Positions 1 through 8,518 of a DNA stretch of 64,000 bases are shown here, piece by piece (the stretch's first letter is position 1; each line of letters begins with the position of its first letter). The translations under genes and the position numbers were made by a program. Origin of the DNA: Shimia sp051201625 (GTDB taxonomy: Bacteria > Pseudomonadota > Alphaproteobacteria > Rhodobacterales > Rhodobacteraceae); the NCBI RefSeq assembly GCF_051201625.1, contig NZ_CP179203.1, positions 2,852,001 through 2,916,000 on the forward strand, given 5' to 3'. A model generated the notes under the pieces. The model saw only the letters and a list, made by a program, of their open reading frames with translations. It ran no database searches and was not told the origin of the DNA.

Positions 1-300
1 CGTGAGGCTTTTGGGTCGCTTGATTTAGTCAATATAACTGCATTTACTTCGGATGGAAGCTTTGGCTTACCGGATCAGGCACCATTTGACCGCATTCTGG
101 TGACTGCTGCGGCAGAAGATCCCCCCAGCCCGCTCTTGGCGCAACTCAAAATTGGCGGTATCATGGTGCTACCGGTTGGCCAATCAGACACCGTACAGAG
201 TCTGATCCGGGTTAGACGAACCGAAACAGGACTGGATTACGATGAACTACGACCAGTGCGGTTTGTGCCATTGATCGAAGGCATTGCGCGAGAAAACTAA
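1..300 (+). CDS. pcm: Protein-L-isoaspartate O-methyltransferase, 3' end only
   Basis: This is the C-terminal 99 codons of Pcm, the SAM-dependent methyltransferase that repairs isoaspartyl residues in damaged proteins. The frame is open from the first base of the window to TAA at 298-300, so the start lies upstream. The stretch FDRILVTAAAEDPP followed by LKIGGIMVLPVG is the typical end of the methyltransferase fold in this family. The nlpD-like gene follows on the same strand, matching the common surE-pcm-nlpD order. Only the identity of the 5' part is unseen. Confidence 0.9.
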   Translation, partial: REAFGSLDLVNITAFTSDGSFGLPDQAPFDRILVTAAAEDPPSPLLAQLKIGGIMVLPVGQSDTVQSLIRVRRTETGLDYDELRPVRFVPLIEGIAREN

Positions 301-419
301 ATGATTAATGCCAGTTACGCGAATTTAGCGGGGATTGGCCAATAATAAACTTTATGAGCGACGAATTGCGCTTTGGGCGTAAGACCCATTAATTTAGGGT
401 CGTGTATGAGGAATTCGAG

Positions 420-1616
420 ATGGCAATTACCCCACTAAGTTTGATGCGGACGATAGCTGCGGGTTTGTCCTTGATATCAATTTCTGCGTGCGAGAATGGT
501 TTTGATGTAGACATCAGGGGTGGACTCGGCGCTGATCTAGACACGACGTCGGCAGCCAAGACGACAACCGCTAAACGTCCGAAGCCAGATAACCGCGGCA
601 TTATTTCTTATCCAGGCTACCAGATCGCGGTTGCCGAACGTGGAGATACGTTGACGGATGTATCAACACGCGTTGGAATTCCAGCAGGTGAACTTGCACG
701 TTATAATGGTATCCAGCCTGAAACCAAATTTCGCGAGGGTGAAATTGTTGCTCTGCCCTACAAGGTGGCTGAACCGACCGCGGGCGTTGTTAAACCACCA
801 GAGAGCGACGTGGATATTGCCGCAATCGCTGGTAGTGCCATTAACAATGCAACACCTGACGTATCAACTGAGACGCTAGCACCTGTCCAAAAATCTGGCA
901 CAACATCTAAGTCCCAAACAGGCTACGAACCTATCCAGCACAAAGTCATACGGGGCGAAACAGCCTTCACCATATCACGTCTTTACAATGTGTCTGTCAG
1001 GGCTTTGGCCGATTGGAACGGATTGGGAAGTGACTTCACTATTCGGGAAAATCAGATATTATTAATACCTCCCGTAGATCATGCCGCGGAAAAAAGTAGT
1101 TCAATTATGCCAGCCAAAACAACGGCAGTTGCAGCGACCACAAAACCGGGCGAAGGATCTCCAACACCAACACCCCCAAGCGCGTCTAAACCATTGCCTG
1201 AAGATGACAGCGCAACACCAGTAGCGACTCCAAAGTCACCTGATCTCGGCAATTCCCAATCCGCGTCGAAGTCCCAGATGAGTTATCCTGTGGATGGTAA
1301 GATTGTTCGCCCATATTTGAAGGGGAAAAACAATGGAATTGATATTTCTGGAAAAGCAGGAGCCCCCGTGAAGGCTGCGGCAAATGGCAAAGTGGCAGCG
1401 ATCACCACTGACGCCGACAATGTTCAAATCGTCGTCGTACGTCATAATGACAACCTTATGACTGTTTATTACAATGTTGATACCGTCAACGTTAAGAAGG
1501 GCGCTAGCGTAACGCGTGGCCAACAGATCGCTTCTATTCCCAAGGTGAACAAGTTCGTTCATTTCGAGGTCCGTAAGGGCTTTGACAGCGTTGACCCTAT
1601 GCCTTACCTGGATTGA
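420..1616 (+). CDS. nlpD: NlpD-like lipoprotein: two LysM domains and a degenerate M23 (LytM) domain
   Basis: A 398-residue predicted lipoprotein with a signal peptide ending in I-S-A-C (Cys24), LysM domains at about 67-113 and 172-217, a Pro/Ser/Thr-rich linker, and an M23 fold at about 297-394. The first zinc-ligand histidine is absent (NNGIDIS around 304-310); a later histidine (381, HFEVRKG) remains. E. coli NlpD is degenerate at the same place, so this is probably an amidase activator for septal peptidoglycan splitting rather than a peptidase. ATG 420 is chosen over an in-frame GTG at 402 because GAGGA lies 7 nt before it and the lipobox is then at the usual distance. It follows pcm. Confidence 0.85.
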   Translation: MAITPLSLMRTIAAGLSLISISACENGFDVDIRGGLGADLDTTSAAKTTTAKRPKPDNRGIISYPGYQIAVAERGDTLTDVSTRVGIPAGELARYNGIQPETKFREGEIVALPYKVAEPTAGVVKPPESDVDIAAIAGSAINNATPDVSTETLAPVQKSGTTSKSQTGYEPIQHKVIRGETAFTISRLYNVSVRALADWNGLGSDFTIRENQILLIPPVDHAAEKSSSIMPAKTTAVAATTKPGEGSPTPTPPSASKPLPEDDSATPVATPKSPDLGNSQSASKSQMSYPVDGKIVRPYLKGKNNGIDISGKAGAPVKAAANGKVAAITTDADNVQIVVVRHNDNLMTVYYNVDTVNVKKGASVTRGQQIASIPKVNKFVHFEVRKGFDSVDPMPYLD

Positions 1617-1632
1617 GCCAAAAGTTATAGCT

Positions 1633-2472
1633 TTAAACAGACACCCCTTTGCGGCCAGCAAGATCAGTAAAATACTGCCAAGCGACTCGACCTGAGCGTG
1701 CCCCGCGAGTAGCTTGCCATTCGATAGCCTCAGCAAGGAGGGTTTCGGCGTCTACGACTACGCCGAAAGCGTTGCAGTAACCACGGATCATGGCCAAATA
1801 CTCGTCTTGTGTACATGGATGAAACCCCAACCATAGTCCGAATCTGTCCGACAGTGAGACCTTTTCTTCGACTGCCTCAGAGGGATTAATGGCACTAGAG
1901 CGCTCATTCTCGATCATGTCGCGTGGCATGAGATGGCGTCGGTTCGAGGTAGCATAAAACACCACATTGTCGGGCCTACCCTCAATTCCTCCGTCTAACA
2001 CGGCCTTGAGAGATTTGTAATGTTGGTCATCATGGCTGAACGACAGATCATCGCAAAATAGCAGGAAGCGTTCGCGGCGCACCCGTAACAAGTTCATTAG
2101 CCGCGACACGCTTGGTAGATCTTCCCGCTGAAGTTCAACAATTTTTAGTGGCAGGCCACGTTTAAGCACTTCGGCATGCACTGCTTTTACAAGGGAAGAC
2201 TTACCCATTCCTCGAGACCCCCAAAGCAATGCATTGTTAGCGGGTAGCCCGCGCGCGAACTGAATCGTGTTTGCAAGTAGGGTTTTTCGCGAACGATCAA
2301 CACCGATTAAGAGTTCGATCGCAACACGATTAATTTCAGCAACGGGCTCAAGGCGGTCTGGATCTACATGCCAGACAAAACCATCCACCGCAGAAAAGTC
2401 GGGCGCCGCAGCCGGCATAGGTGACATTCGCTCTAAAGCATTTGCAATTCGGTTTAGCGCAACGTCATCCAT
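1633..2472 (-). CDS. DUF815-family P-loop ATPase
   Basis: A 279-residue AAA-like ATPase with Walker A GSRGMGKS (85-92), Walker B LLFCDDLSF (137-145) and a sensor-like ATSNRRHL (174-181). The overall sequence fits the DUF815 family, whose role is not established. The start at 2472 (MDDVALNRI) is preferred over an in-frame upstream codon at 2508 because AAGAGG precedes it at a normal distance. It is convergent with the nlpD-like gene, 16 bp apart, and sits downstream of tatC on the same strand. In other Rhodobacterales, as I recall, this ATPase also sits near pcm and nlpD. Confidence 0.8.
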   Translation of the reverse strand: MDDVALNRIANALERMSPMPAAAPDFSAVDGFVWHVDPDRLEPVAEINRVAIELLIGVDRSRKTLLANTIQFARGLPANNALLWGSRGMGKSSLVKAVHAEVLKRGLPLKIVELQREDLPSVSRLMNLLRVRRERFLLFCDDLSFSHDDQHYKSLKAVLDGGIEGRPDNVVFYATSNRRHLMPRDMIENERSSAINPSEAVEEKVSLSDRFGLWLGFHPCTQDEYLAMIRGYCNAFGVVVDAETLLAEAIEWQATRGARSGRVAWQYFTDLAGRKGVSV

Positions 2473-2618
2473 GGTGGCCTCTTGTCTTTGAGTGCAGTCA
2501 AAAATCATGTTTTTTTGACAACAATGAGCATTAAGATTCAGAAAAAAGCACCCTGATGTGTTGCGCAGTATGCAGTTTCGGGATCTTCACTGGCCTCACG
2601 TCATCATTGAACGAGCCA

Positions 2619-3533
2619 TTACAATTCTGAGTCAAACTCTTCCTCATCATCGAAGTAACCCTCTGACCGAAGCTTTGCGTCTCGTTTTCTTTCGACGCGC
2701 TTCACAAGAAAAATTGAAATCTCGTAAAGACCATAAACAACCGTAAAAAGGATGACCTGAGTGACCACGTCCGGCGGGGTTACCAGCGCAGCAAGCACAA
2801 GAATTCCAACCATTGCATACTTGCGAACTGAGCCTAGCCCCTCTGCACTGACCAGACCCGCCTTACCCATAAGCGTCAACAAAACTGGCAGTTGAAAACA
2901 TAGGCCAAAAGCCATGATGAACTTTAACGTGATATCGAGACTTTCATTAACTTTGCCGAAGAATGTAACTTTGATACCTTCGCTGGTCTCAGGAACCGTG
3001 GCAGCATCAACTGGCAGTTCAGAAACGTTAGCAGCAAGGAGATTTGCAAAAATCGAGCTGACGTCGGCGAATCCGAGAAAGAACGCCATTGCTAAAGGTG
3101 TGACAACTAGGTGAGCAAATGTGGCGCCAAGTAGAAACATAAACGGTGAAGCCACAACAAAAGGCAGAAACGCACCTCGTTCGTTTTTGTACAAGCCGGG
3201 CGCCACAAAGCGCCACATTTGGAAAGCAATTGCTGGAAACGCCAAGGCAAAGCCGAACACCAGCGAAATACGAAACAAGGTGAACAAATACTCTTGGGGC
3301 GAAGTGTACTGCAATGTTGGAGAGGGATCTCCAAGAGCACGCAAGGAATCCTCTATCGGCTGAAGCAGAAAATCTAAGATGTGAACAGCGATAAAATCAC
3401 CACTGATCGGGATAAAGCATATGGTCACACCAACCAGAAGCGCAATTACGGAACGTATCAAACGAGTCCGCAATTCCGCAAGATGCTCGATTAGAGGCGC
3501 GGAGCTGTCCTCAACCTCGTCAGAGTTGCTCAT
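2619..3533 (-). CDS. tatC: Sec-independent protein translocase TatC
   Basis: The polytopic inner-membrane subunit of the twin-arginine translocon, which binds twin-arginine signal peptides together with TatB. At 304 residues it is longer than E. coli TatC (about 258). The start (PLIEHLAELRTRLIRSV) is the canonical cytoplasmic N-terminal motif, and six hydrophobic segments follow. The extra length lies in an extended periplasmic loop (about residues 165-205) and a charged C-terminal tail rich in Asp and Glu. Its ATG overlaps the tatB stop by 4 nt, so the two are probably translationally coupled. Confidence 0.95.
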   Translation of the reverse strand: MSNSDEVEDSSAPLIEHLAELRTRLIRSVIALLVGVTICFIPISGDFIAVHILDFLLQPIEDSLRALGDPSPTLQYTSPQEYLFTLFRISLVFGFALAFPAIAFQMWRFVAPGLYKNERGAFLPFVVASPFMFLLGATFAHLVVTPLAMAFFLGFADVSSIFANLLAANVSELPVDAATVPETSEGIKVTFFGKVNESLDITLKFIMAFGLCFQLPVLLTLMGKAGLVSAEGLGSVRKYAMVGILVLAALVTPPDVVTQVILFTVVYGLYEISIFLVKRVERKRDAKLRSEGYFDDEEEFDSEL

Positions 3534-4012
3534 GCTTTGTCCTCAGCAATTGGAGGCTTTGCTTTTTGCTCAGTCTGCGCGGAGAGTTCCACCTCGGCTT
3601 TGGCTTTCGCCTCAGCATCCAATCGATCTTGAGCCTTTTTGGCCGTAACCTCTTGGATTTTTTTTACATCATCTGCCCTTTGCGCCGCCAACTTTGCAGT
3701 TTCACTCTCCGGATCAAGTCCAAAATCGGTGATGGACTTTGCCGTATCTTTCACTGCATCCGTTGCAGACTTCACCGGATTGGTTACTTTATTCAAGCCG
3801 TCTGTCGCACTTTTGAACGTGTCGGCCACATCTTTCACACCTGCCTGATCAGCTGCCTGATTCATCGCTGTGGAAAACTCCCGCGCCATTCCTTTAGCCT
3901 TACCCACGTACCGACCAACAGATCTGAACAGCACAGGCAGGTCCTTGGGACCAACCACGATCAAAGCCACAATGCCAATTACGAGAAGTTCCGCAAAACC
4001 CAGATCAAACAT
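3530..4012 (-). CDS. tatB: Sec-independent protein translocase TatB
   Basis: A 160-residue protein with an N-terminal membrane helix (FAELLVIGIVALIVVGPKDLP), a short amphipathic helix and a long charged Ala/Lys/Glu-rich tail likely to be helical or coiled-coil. The GPKDLP motif after the helix and the length distinguish it from TatA. TatB forms the signal-peptide receptor with TatC. It lies between tatA (17 bp upstream) and tatC (4-nt overlap), the standard tatABC order. Confidence 0.93.
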   Translation of the reverse strand: MFDLGFAELLVIGIVALIVVGPKDLPVLFRSVGRYVGKAKGMAREFSTAMNQAADQAGVKDVADTFKSATDGLNKVTNPVKSATDAVKDTAKSITDFGLDPESETAKLAAQRADDVKKIQEVTAKKAQDRLDAEAKAKAEVELSAQTEQKAKPPIAEDKA

Positions 4013-4029
4013 TTATTGTCAGCCCCGAC

Positions 4030-4248
4030 TCACACTTTGTCTTTTTCATCTTCTGGAGTCACATCTTTAGCGAGATCGACGGCTTCATCTTCAAGCTCCT
4101 TTTGTCCTTCATTGATCCCCTTTTTGAAGGATGTAATTCCTTTCCCTACTTCCCCCATCAAGCCGCTAATTTTTCCTCGGCCAAATAGAACCAGCACGAC
4201 GACTGCGATTAAAAGCAGACCCGGAAGGCCAATATTTCCAATTCCCAT
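4030..4248 (-). CDS. tatA: Sec-independent protein translocase TatA
   Basis: A 72-residue TatA: one N-terminal transmembrane helix, the FGRGKI hinge, then an amphipathic helix and an acidic/basic tail. TatA oligomers form the protein-conducting element of the Tat system. A strong ribosome-binding site (AGGAGA, 7 nt) precedes the ATG. It is the first gene of tatABC; the operon promoter should lie in the 185 bp shared with the divergent WYL regulator gene. Confidence 0.94.
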   Translation of the reverse strand: MGIGNIGLPGLLLIAVVVLVLFGRGKISGLMGEVGKGITSFKKGINEGQKELEDEAVDLAKDVTPEDEKDKV

Positions 4249-4383
4249 GACTTATCTCCTCTCATCGAACGTCGGGCGTTCGGTAAATCACTCGTATTTC
4301 CTACCTGCTGAACCGTCCATGTAAAAGCCACAATTCTTAAATGAGGCATAAGATTGAGGGTGTTTTTGCAACCTATTTGTCAT

Positions 4384-4389
4384 TATACT
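4384..4389 (+). promoter_or_regulatory. Possible -10 element of the WYL regulator gene
   Basis: TATACT, a 5-of-6 match to the bacterial -10 consensus, ends 44 bp before the regulator's ATG. No convincing -35 hexamer sits at 17 bp (the region is T-rich). The inverted repeats just downstream would let a repressor block transcription here. Confidence 0.3.
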
Positions 4390-4413
4390 GTCAGTTGTCA
4401 AGTTTTTGACAGT
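4387..4413 (+). promoter_or_regulatory. Inverted-repeat operator candidate upstream of the WYL regulator
   Basis: Two nested inverted repeats: ACTGTCA (4387-4393) pairs with TGACAGT (4407-4413), and TGTCAA (4396-4401) pairs with TTGACA (4406-4411). GTCAGTTGT/GACAGTTGT can also be read as a direct repeat. The element starts at the putative -10 and ends 20 bp before the start codon, the expected place for autorepression by the encoded regulator. tatA is divergent, so it could be affected too. Confidence 0.5.
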
Positions 4414-4433
4414 TGTAAAGAGATTGGCAAAGC

Positions 4434-5093
4434 ATGAAACGCTCAGACCGACTTTATGCATTGATTGCGATTTTAAAGGATGGACGCTTATACCGTGCGC
4501 AGGACTTGGCTATTCGCTTGAGTGTGTCCTTGCGGACGATTTATCGTGACATGGAAACGCTTGCCAGTAGCGGGATCCCAGTTGAAGGCGAAAGAGGCGT
4601 CGGATACACAGCACGCGCTGCGATTACACTGCCTCCACTCAACCTTACCAAAACCGAGCTTGAAGCGCTGCACATAGGCCTTGCTGCTGTCGGGAGCAGC
4701 ATGGAGGGGGACCTACGAAATGCCGCAGAAACATTGAGCGCCAAGATCGATGCAGTGCTTCCGGTGGATAACCATAATGTCACTAAAAGTTTTGGGTTTG
4801 CAGTTTACCCATTTGCCGACGCGGCCCAAGGCTTCCGCCATCTCACACCCTTGCGGAAAGCGATACGCTCACGTCAAAAATTGCGTTTATCATTTTCGAA
4901 CGGACAGCAATCGGACGTCCATCCATTGAAAATCGACTATTGGGGACGAGTTTGGACCTGCATTGTGTGGAACGAACGCCAAGAAGAATTTAATTCTCTA
5001 CGTGTAGACCAAATCGAAGCAGTTAGCATCTTACCAAGCCTCTTCGTAGACGAACCAGGTAAACGTCTAAAGGATTACATAGCTACGCAATGA
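4434..5093 (+). CDS. HTH/WYL-domain transcriptional regulator (YafY type)
   Basis: A 219-residue regulator with an N-terminal DeoR-like winged helix-turn-helix (about 1-57, with LSVSLRTIYRDMETLASSG typical of the recognition helix) and a C-terminal WYL domain that ends in the usual sensor segment. WYL domains are thought to bind small ligands or nucleic acids. The gene stands alone, divergent from tatABC and convergent with the fbpC-like gene (3 bp apart), so its target is unclear apart from the palindromic element in front of it. Confidence 0.85.
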   Translation: MKRSDRLYALIAILKDGRLYRAQDLAIRLSVSLRTIYRDMETLASSGIPVEGERGVGYTARAAITLPPLNLTKTELEALHIGLAAVGSSMEGDLRNAAETLSAKIDAVLPVDNHNVTKSFGFAVYPFADAAQGFRHLTPLRKAIRSRQKLRLSFSNGQQSDVHPLKIDYWGRVWTCIVWNERQEEFNSLRVDQIEAVSILPSLFVDEPGKRLKDYIATQ

Positions 5094-5096
5094 AAG

Positions 5097-6197
5097 TCAT
5101 GCCCGGACCGAGAACACAAAACAACGGTCTCGCCGAATTGTTAGCCATAGTGGGGTCCCCTCGGCGGGAAGAAAGACGTTTGGAACTGTCACCTTCAGTT
5201 CAGACCCATCAAAATCCATTTTGAATTCAACAAGGCTCTCGTTTCCCATGAACCTTGCACGCCTGACGACACCTCTAGCGGCGACCCCATCACTGACAGT
5301 TGGCAAAGGGCCTTTGCCGTGGCGATCAAAATCCAACTTCAGGTGCTGGGGACGGATCACAATATCGACCTCAGCACCGTCTGAAAATCCAGGTGTTAGA
5401 AATTGACCAAATGGCGTATCAGTCAATGCACCGTTACTTTTCCCACGTATCACGTTAATATCACTGAAAAATGCAACCGCTTCGCGATCAACTGGCGCGT
5501 TGTAAATATTATATGGCGCGCCTTTTTGGACGATTTCTCCATCTCGCATCAATGCGATCTCATCTGCCATGCGCATAGCTTCTTCAGGCTCATGAGTAAC
5601 CAACAGGACAGCAGTATCCTCCTCCTTAAGAATGCTCAGAGTCTGATCTCGGATCTCGTCACGCAATCGATTGTCGAGTCCCGAAAACGGTTCATCCATG
5701 AGCATGATCCGTGGCCGTGGCGCCAAGGCCCGCACTAAAGCAACGCGTTGCTGCTCTCCACCAGATAGCACATGTGGAAACTCATCAATCGCCCAGCTTA
5801 AGTTTACTTTAGCCAAAAGTTCTTCCACTCTAGATCGCGTCTGCTCCGTGGAAGCATTCAGCCCAAACGCCACATTGTCAGCGACACTCAAGTGAGGAAA
5901 CAAGGCGAAATCCTGAAACATTAGGCCAATTTGACGCCTCTCTGGAGGAACCCGGAACACCGTGTCGCAAATCAACCTACCATCAACATAGATTTCGCCG
6001 CTGTCTTGCATATCGACACCGGCGATTATTCGCAATGTTGTCGACTTCCCGCATCCAGATGGCCCGAGAAGGCACATTACTTTTCCGGGCATTATCGTCA
6101 GGGAGACATTGTCAACTACTCGTCTATTGCCAAAGGCACGCCTTAGGTCGCGCACCTCCAAACGAGGGGAAGCTGCCAGGTTTGACTGTGATTGCAC
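5097..6197 (-). CDS. ABC transporter ATP-binding protein, FbpC/PotA type (orphan)
   Basis: A 366-residue importer ATPase with Walker A GPSGCGKST (45-53), Q-loop (about 95), signature LSGGEQQ (144-150), Walker B IMLMDEP and a switch His in LLVTHEPEE, followed by a TOBE-like C-terminal region (about 280-366). The best family match is the Fe(III)/putrescine/sulfate group, FbpC most likely. No permease or binding protein lies nearby, so it may serve a transporter encoded elsewhere. The start is GTG at 6197 with AGAGG 6 nt upstream. Confidence 0.85.
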   Translation of the reverse strand: MQSQSNLAASPRLEVRDLRRAFGNRRVVDNVSLTIMPGKVMCLLGPSGCGKSTTLRIIAGVDMQDSGEIYVDGRLICDTVFRVPPERRQIGLMFQDFALFPHLSVADNVAFGLNASTEQTRSRVEELLAKVNLSWAIDEFPHVLSGGEQQRVALVRALAPRPRIMLMDEPFSGLDNRLRDEIRDQTLSILKEEDTAVLLVTHEPEEAMRMADEIALMRDGEIVQKGAPYNIYNAPVDREAVAFFSDINVIRGKSNGALTDTPFGQFLTPGFSDGAEVDIVIRPQHLKLDFDRHGKGPLPTVSDGVAARGVVRRARFMGNESLVEFKMDFDGSELKVTVPNVFLPAEGTPLWLTIRRDRCFVFSVRA

Positions 6198-6525
6198 GTT
6201 GGCCTCTTGTAATTTCCGAACGAAACCATCGGGTCTCGTGGAGGCTTAACAGCCTCCATAGTTTGCATCAACCCTGCGAACAAATGATAGCCCTACAAAG
6301 TCAGCTCACATGAAATTAAACTTTGTCAGGTGCGCCGCCTGACCATACTTATCACCAAACAGTAAGGCTTCGCTAGCAATGCGTATTGCACCACCTTTGC
6401 CCAGCAGAAATTGCTCGGTATAAGGCAAGCTTCAATTTAAACTTTTGGCTCCTGGTAAAATTTTTAGGTTGGACAACCAAAAACAATATTGGTGATTATA
6501 CCATTTCTCGCAAAGATGGGGTCCG
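6198..6525. other. 328-bp intergenic region between the SDR and FbpC-like genes
   Basis: Both flanking genes are on the minus strand, so this is the leader of the fbpC-like gene. I see no ORF with family resemblance. It holds two short perfect stems: 6239-6258 (TGGAGGC/GCCTCCA, 6-nt loop) and 6325-6343 (GTCAGG/CCTGAC, 7-nt loop). Neither is followed by a clear U-run. Confidence 0.5.
6239..6258 (-). other. Stem-loop in the leader of the FbpC-like gene
   Basis: On the minus strand TGGAGGC pairs perfectly with GCCTCCA around a 6-nt loop, ending 41 nt before the GTG start of the fbpC-like gene. With no T-tract behind it, it is a leader hairpin or operator rather than a normal terminator. No riboswitch class is recognisable. 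Confidence 0.4.
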
Positions 6526-7305
6526 CTATATGGTTGCATTAACATTTCCCCCATCAAGCAAGACATTCTGCCCAACCATAAAATTCGCATATTGAGAGCA
6601 TAAAAATGCACACATCGCTCCAAAGTCTTTCGGATTGCCATCGCGCCCCACTGGTATGGTCGACTGACGAGCAGCGCGCGCTTCTTCGAAAGTAATACCA
6701 GATTTGTCTGAAGTGCCTTTATCTAGTGCGTCAATACGGGCTGTAGCGTGGCTACCGGGCAAAAGATTGTTGATACAGACTCCCATCGGTGCAACTTGCC
6801 GCGAAGTGCCTGCAACGTATCCTGTCAGCCCCGCACGCGCCGAATTACTTAGGCCCAAAGCTGCGATTGGTGACTTTACCGATTGCGAAGTGATATTCAC
6901 CACGCGGCCCCACCCCTTGTCGATCATTCCCGGCAGCAGCGCACTCATTAAAGCGATGGGAGCCAGCATATTTGCGTCCAAAGCTTTGACAAAATCATCC
7001 CGCTGCCAATCCGTCCACATTCCGGGCGGTGGTCCACCCGCGTTATTGACTAGAATATCCACACCCTGTGCAACCTCAATCAATTGCTTTTGACCCTGCA
7101 TGCTTGTAACGTCACAGGGTACCGTCTCAACAGCCACCCCAAATTCTGTTTTTATCGCATTTGATTCATCGCTCAGTGCTTCAGTGCCTCGGGCATTCAT
7201 TATCAAGTTTACGCCCTCAGACGCCAGCGCTCGCGCGCAAGCTAAGCCCAACCCTTTAGATGAAGCGCACACCAAGGCACGCTTCCCTTCTATTCCCAGA
7301 TCCAT
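6526..7305 (-). CDS. SDR-family protein lacking the catalytic Tyr and Lys
   Basis: A 259-residue Rossmann-fold protein of the short-chain dehydrogenase/reductase family, with the nucleotide-binding turn ASSKGLG (14-20), NNAG (87-90) and C-terminal QNVLLDGG. Aligning ARAGLTGY with the FabG motif AKAGLIGF puts Ser153 at the usual catalytic Tyr and Arg157 at the usual Lys. It resembles SDRs often labelled 3-oxoacyl-ACP reductase, but a standard reductase activity is doubtful. GGAGGG precedes the ATG. It is monocistronic as far as can be seen. Confidence 0.8.
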   Translation of the reverse strand: MDLGIEGKRALVCASSKGLGLACARALASEGVNLIMNARGTEALSDESNAIKTEFGVAVETVPCDVTSMQGQKQLIEVAQGVDILVNNAGGPPPGMWTDWQRDDFVKALDANMLAPIALMSALLPGMIDKGWGRVVNITSQSVKSPIAALGLSNSARAGLTGYVAGTSRQVAPMGVCINNLLPGSHATARIDALDKGTSDKSGITFEEARAARQSTIPVGRDGNPKDFGAMCAFLCSQYANFMVGQNVLLDGGNVNATI

Positions 7306-7444
7306 GCGATTCCCTCCATTGTTCTGCCGCTACCAAATACTCAAATTCTAGCAGATACCAGCAGATTACCTTTAACAGGACGTTATGTTGCCATATTTTC
7401 GCAATAACAAAAGGCACAGCCAGAAGGGTTTAAACTAAAGTAAG

Positions 7445-8455
7445 ATGTACCAGAAAAAATATAAATCGGCCACGCATACGCAACACCTGCCGGTCTTACG
7501 CAGTAAAATGATGCGTGTTTCTGACGGCGCCAATTTGGGAGATGGCCTGTCCTACTCGCAGGAAATGGTGCTAGATGATGCTTACGCACTGACGGACGAC
7601 GCCGACATTCAGCGGCTTTCAATTGTTGCCGCAACAAACGGCCAATTTCATGTTGCGGACGACTCTTTCCAAGGAACCCGCGGTCGGCAAATCTTTTTAG
7701 ACTGCGTCGCAACCTTTATGCCGCCTTCAGGCGACACCATTGAGGTGTTGATTTTGGTGGAAGTTGACGAAGATAACAATATTGCAGAAATTTATGGAGC
7801 ACCCCTTGCGCCGTTTTCACCCAAAATAGATTACGTTTTGGTTGGGATTGATCATCAAAATGCACCAATGCGCCTAGCGCAACTTGCCTGTGTAAGCTTC
7901 ACACGCGGAACACGTATAACCGCAGCTTCTGGCGAGCAAAAAAAAGTGGAAGATCTTCGCGTTGGCGATAGAATTTTGACACGCGATGATGGCCCACAAG
8001 AAATCCGTTGGATCGGACACTCAACCCAGCGTGCAAAAGGTGAGTTTGCACCAATCATGATTACAGCGGGCACTCTTAACAATTCAGCCGACCTAAAGGT
8101 GTGTCCCGATCATCGTCTTTTTATTTACCAGCGTCATGATCACATCGGCATCGGAAGATCACAATTACTTGTTAAGGCGCGCCATCTTGTAAATGGTGAA
8201 ACAGTAACCGTGCAAGAAGGTGGGTTTGTAGATTACTTTCAGTTAATGTTCGACAAACACCAAATCATTTTTGCGGAAGGCATTGCGGCCGAAACCATGC
8301 AGATTGACACTCGTACGAGGGGTATTTTACCAAACGATCTTAAGGCGAGCGTTGCAGAGCATGAGCATCAGCATCATCAAAATTACGAGGTCCATGAAAG
8401 CCTTCTCGACCGTCCTAATGCTGCTGCTTTACTAAAACGCGCCTCCTCCAAATAA
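7445..8455 (+). CDS. Hint (Hedgehog/intein) domain protein
   Basis: A 336-residue protein whose central and C-terminal part (about 149-285) is a Hint_2-type domain. It starts with Cys149 (CVSFTRGTRI), then VEDLRVGDRILTRD, a CPDHRLF block at 220-226 and a C-terminal KHQIIFAEGI segment. This domain family is abundant in Rhodobacterales, usually in secreted or surface proteins, and the function of stand-alone copies is unknown. There is no signal peptide. The N-terminal 145 residues are not recognised. A start at the internal Met22 or Met23 is possible because no clear ribosome-binding site precedes 7445. Confidence 0.75.
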   Translation: MYQKKYKSATHTQHLPVLRSKMMRVSDGANLGDGLSYSQEMVLDDAYALTDDADIQRLSIVAATNGQFHVADDSFQGTRGRQIFLDCVATFMPPSGDTIEVLILVEVDEDNNIAEIYGAPLAPFSPKIDYVLVGIDHQNAPMRLAQLACVSFTRGTRITAASGEQKKVEDLRVGDRILTRDDGPQEIRWIGHSTQRAKGEFAPIMITAGTLNNSADLKVCPDHRLFIYQRHDHIGIGRSQLLVKARHLVNGETVTVQEGGFVDYFQLMFDKHQIIFAEGIAAETMQIDTRTRGILPNDLKASVAEHEHQHHQNYEVHESLLDRPNAAALLKRASSK

Positions 8456-8518
8456 AACACAGGACATAAACAGCGCTTTTTCTTGCGAATTGGCTCCTCG
8501 GCACCTATACGCGCCTGC

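Noticed and set aside
3566..4324. A 252-codon plus-strand frame across tatA and tatB
   Set aside because: It is antisense to tatA and tatB, has very odd composition (Cys, His, Ser, Arg) and no family likeness.
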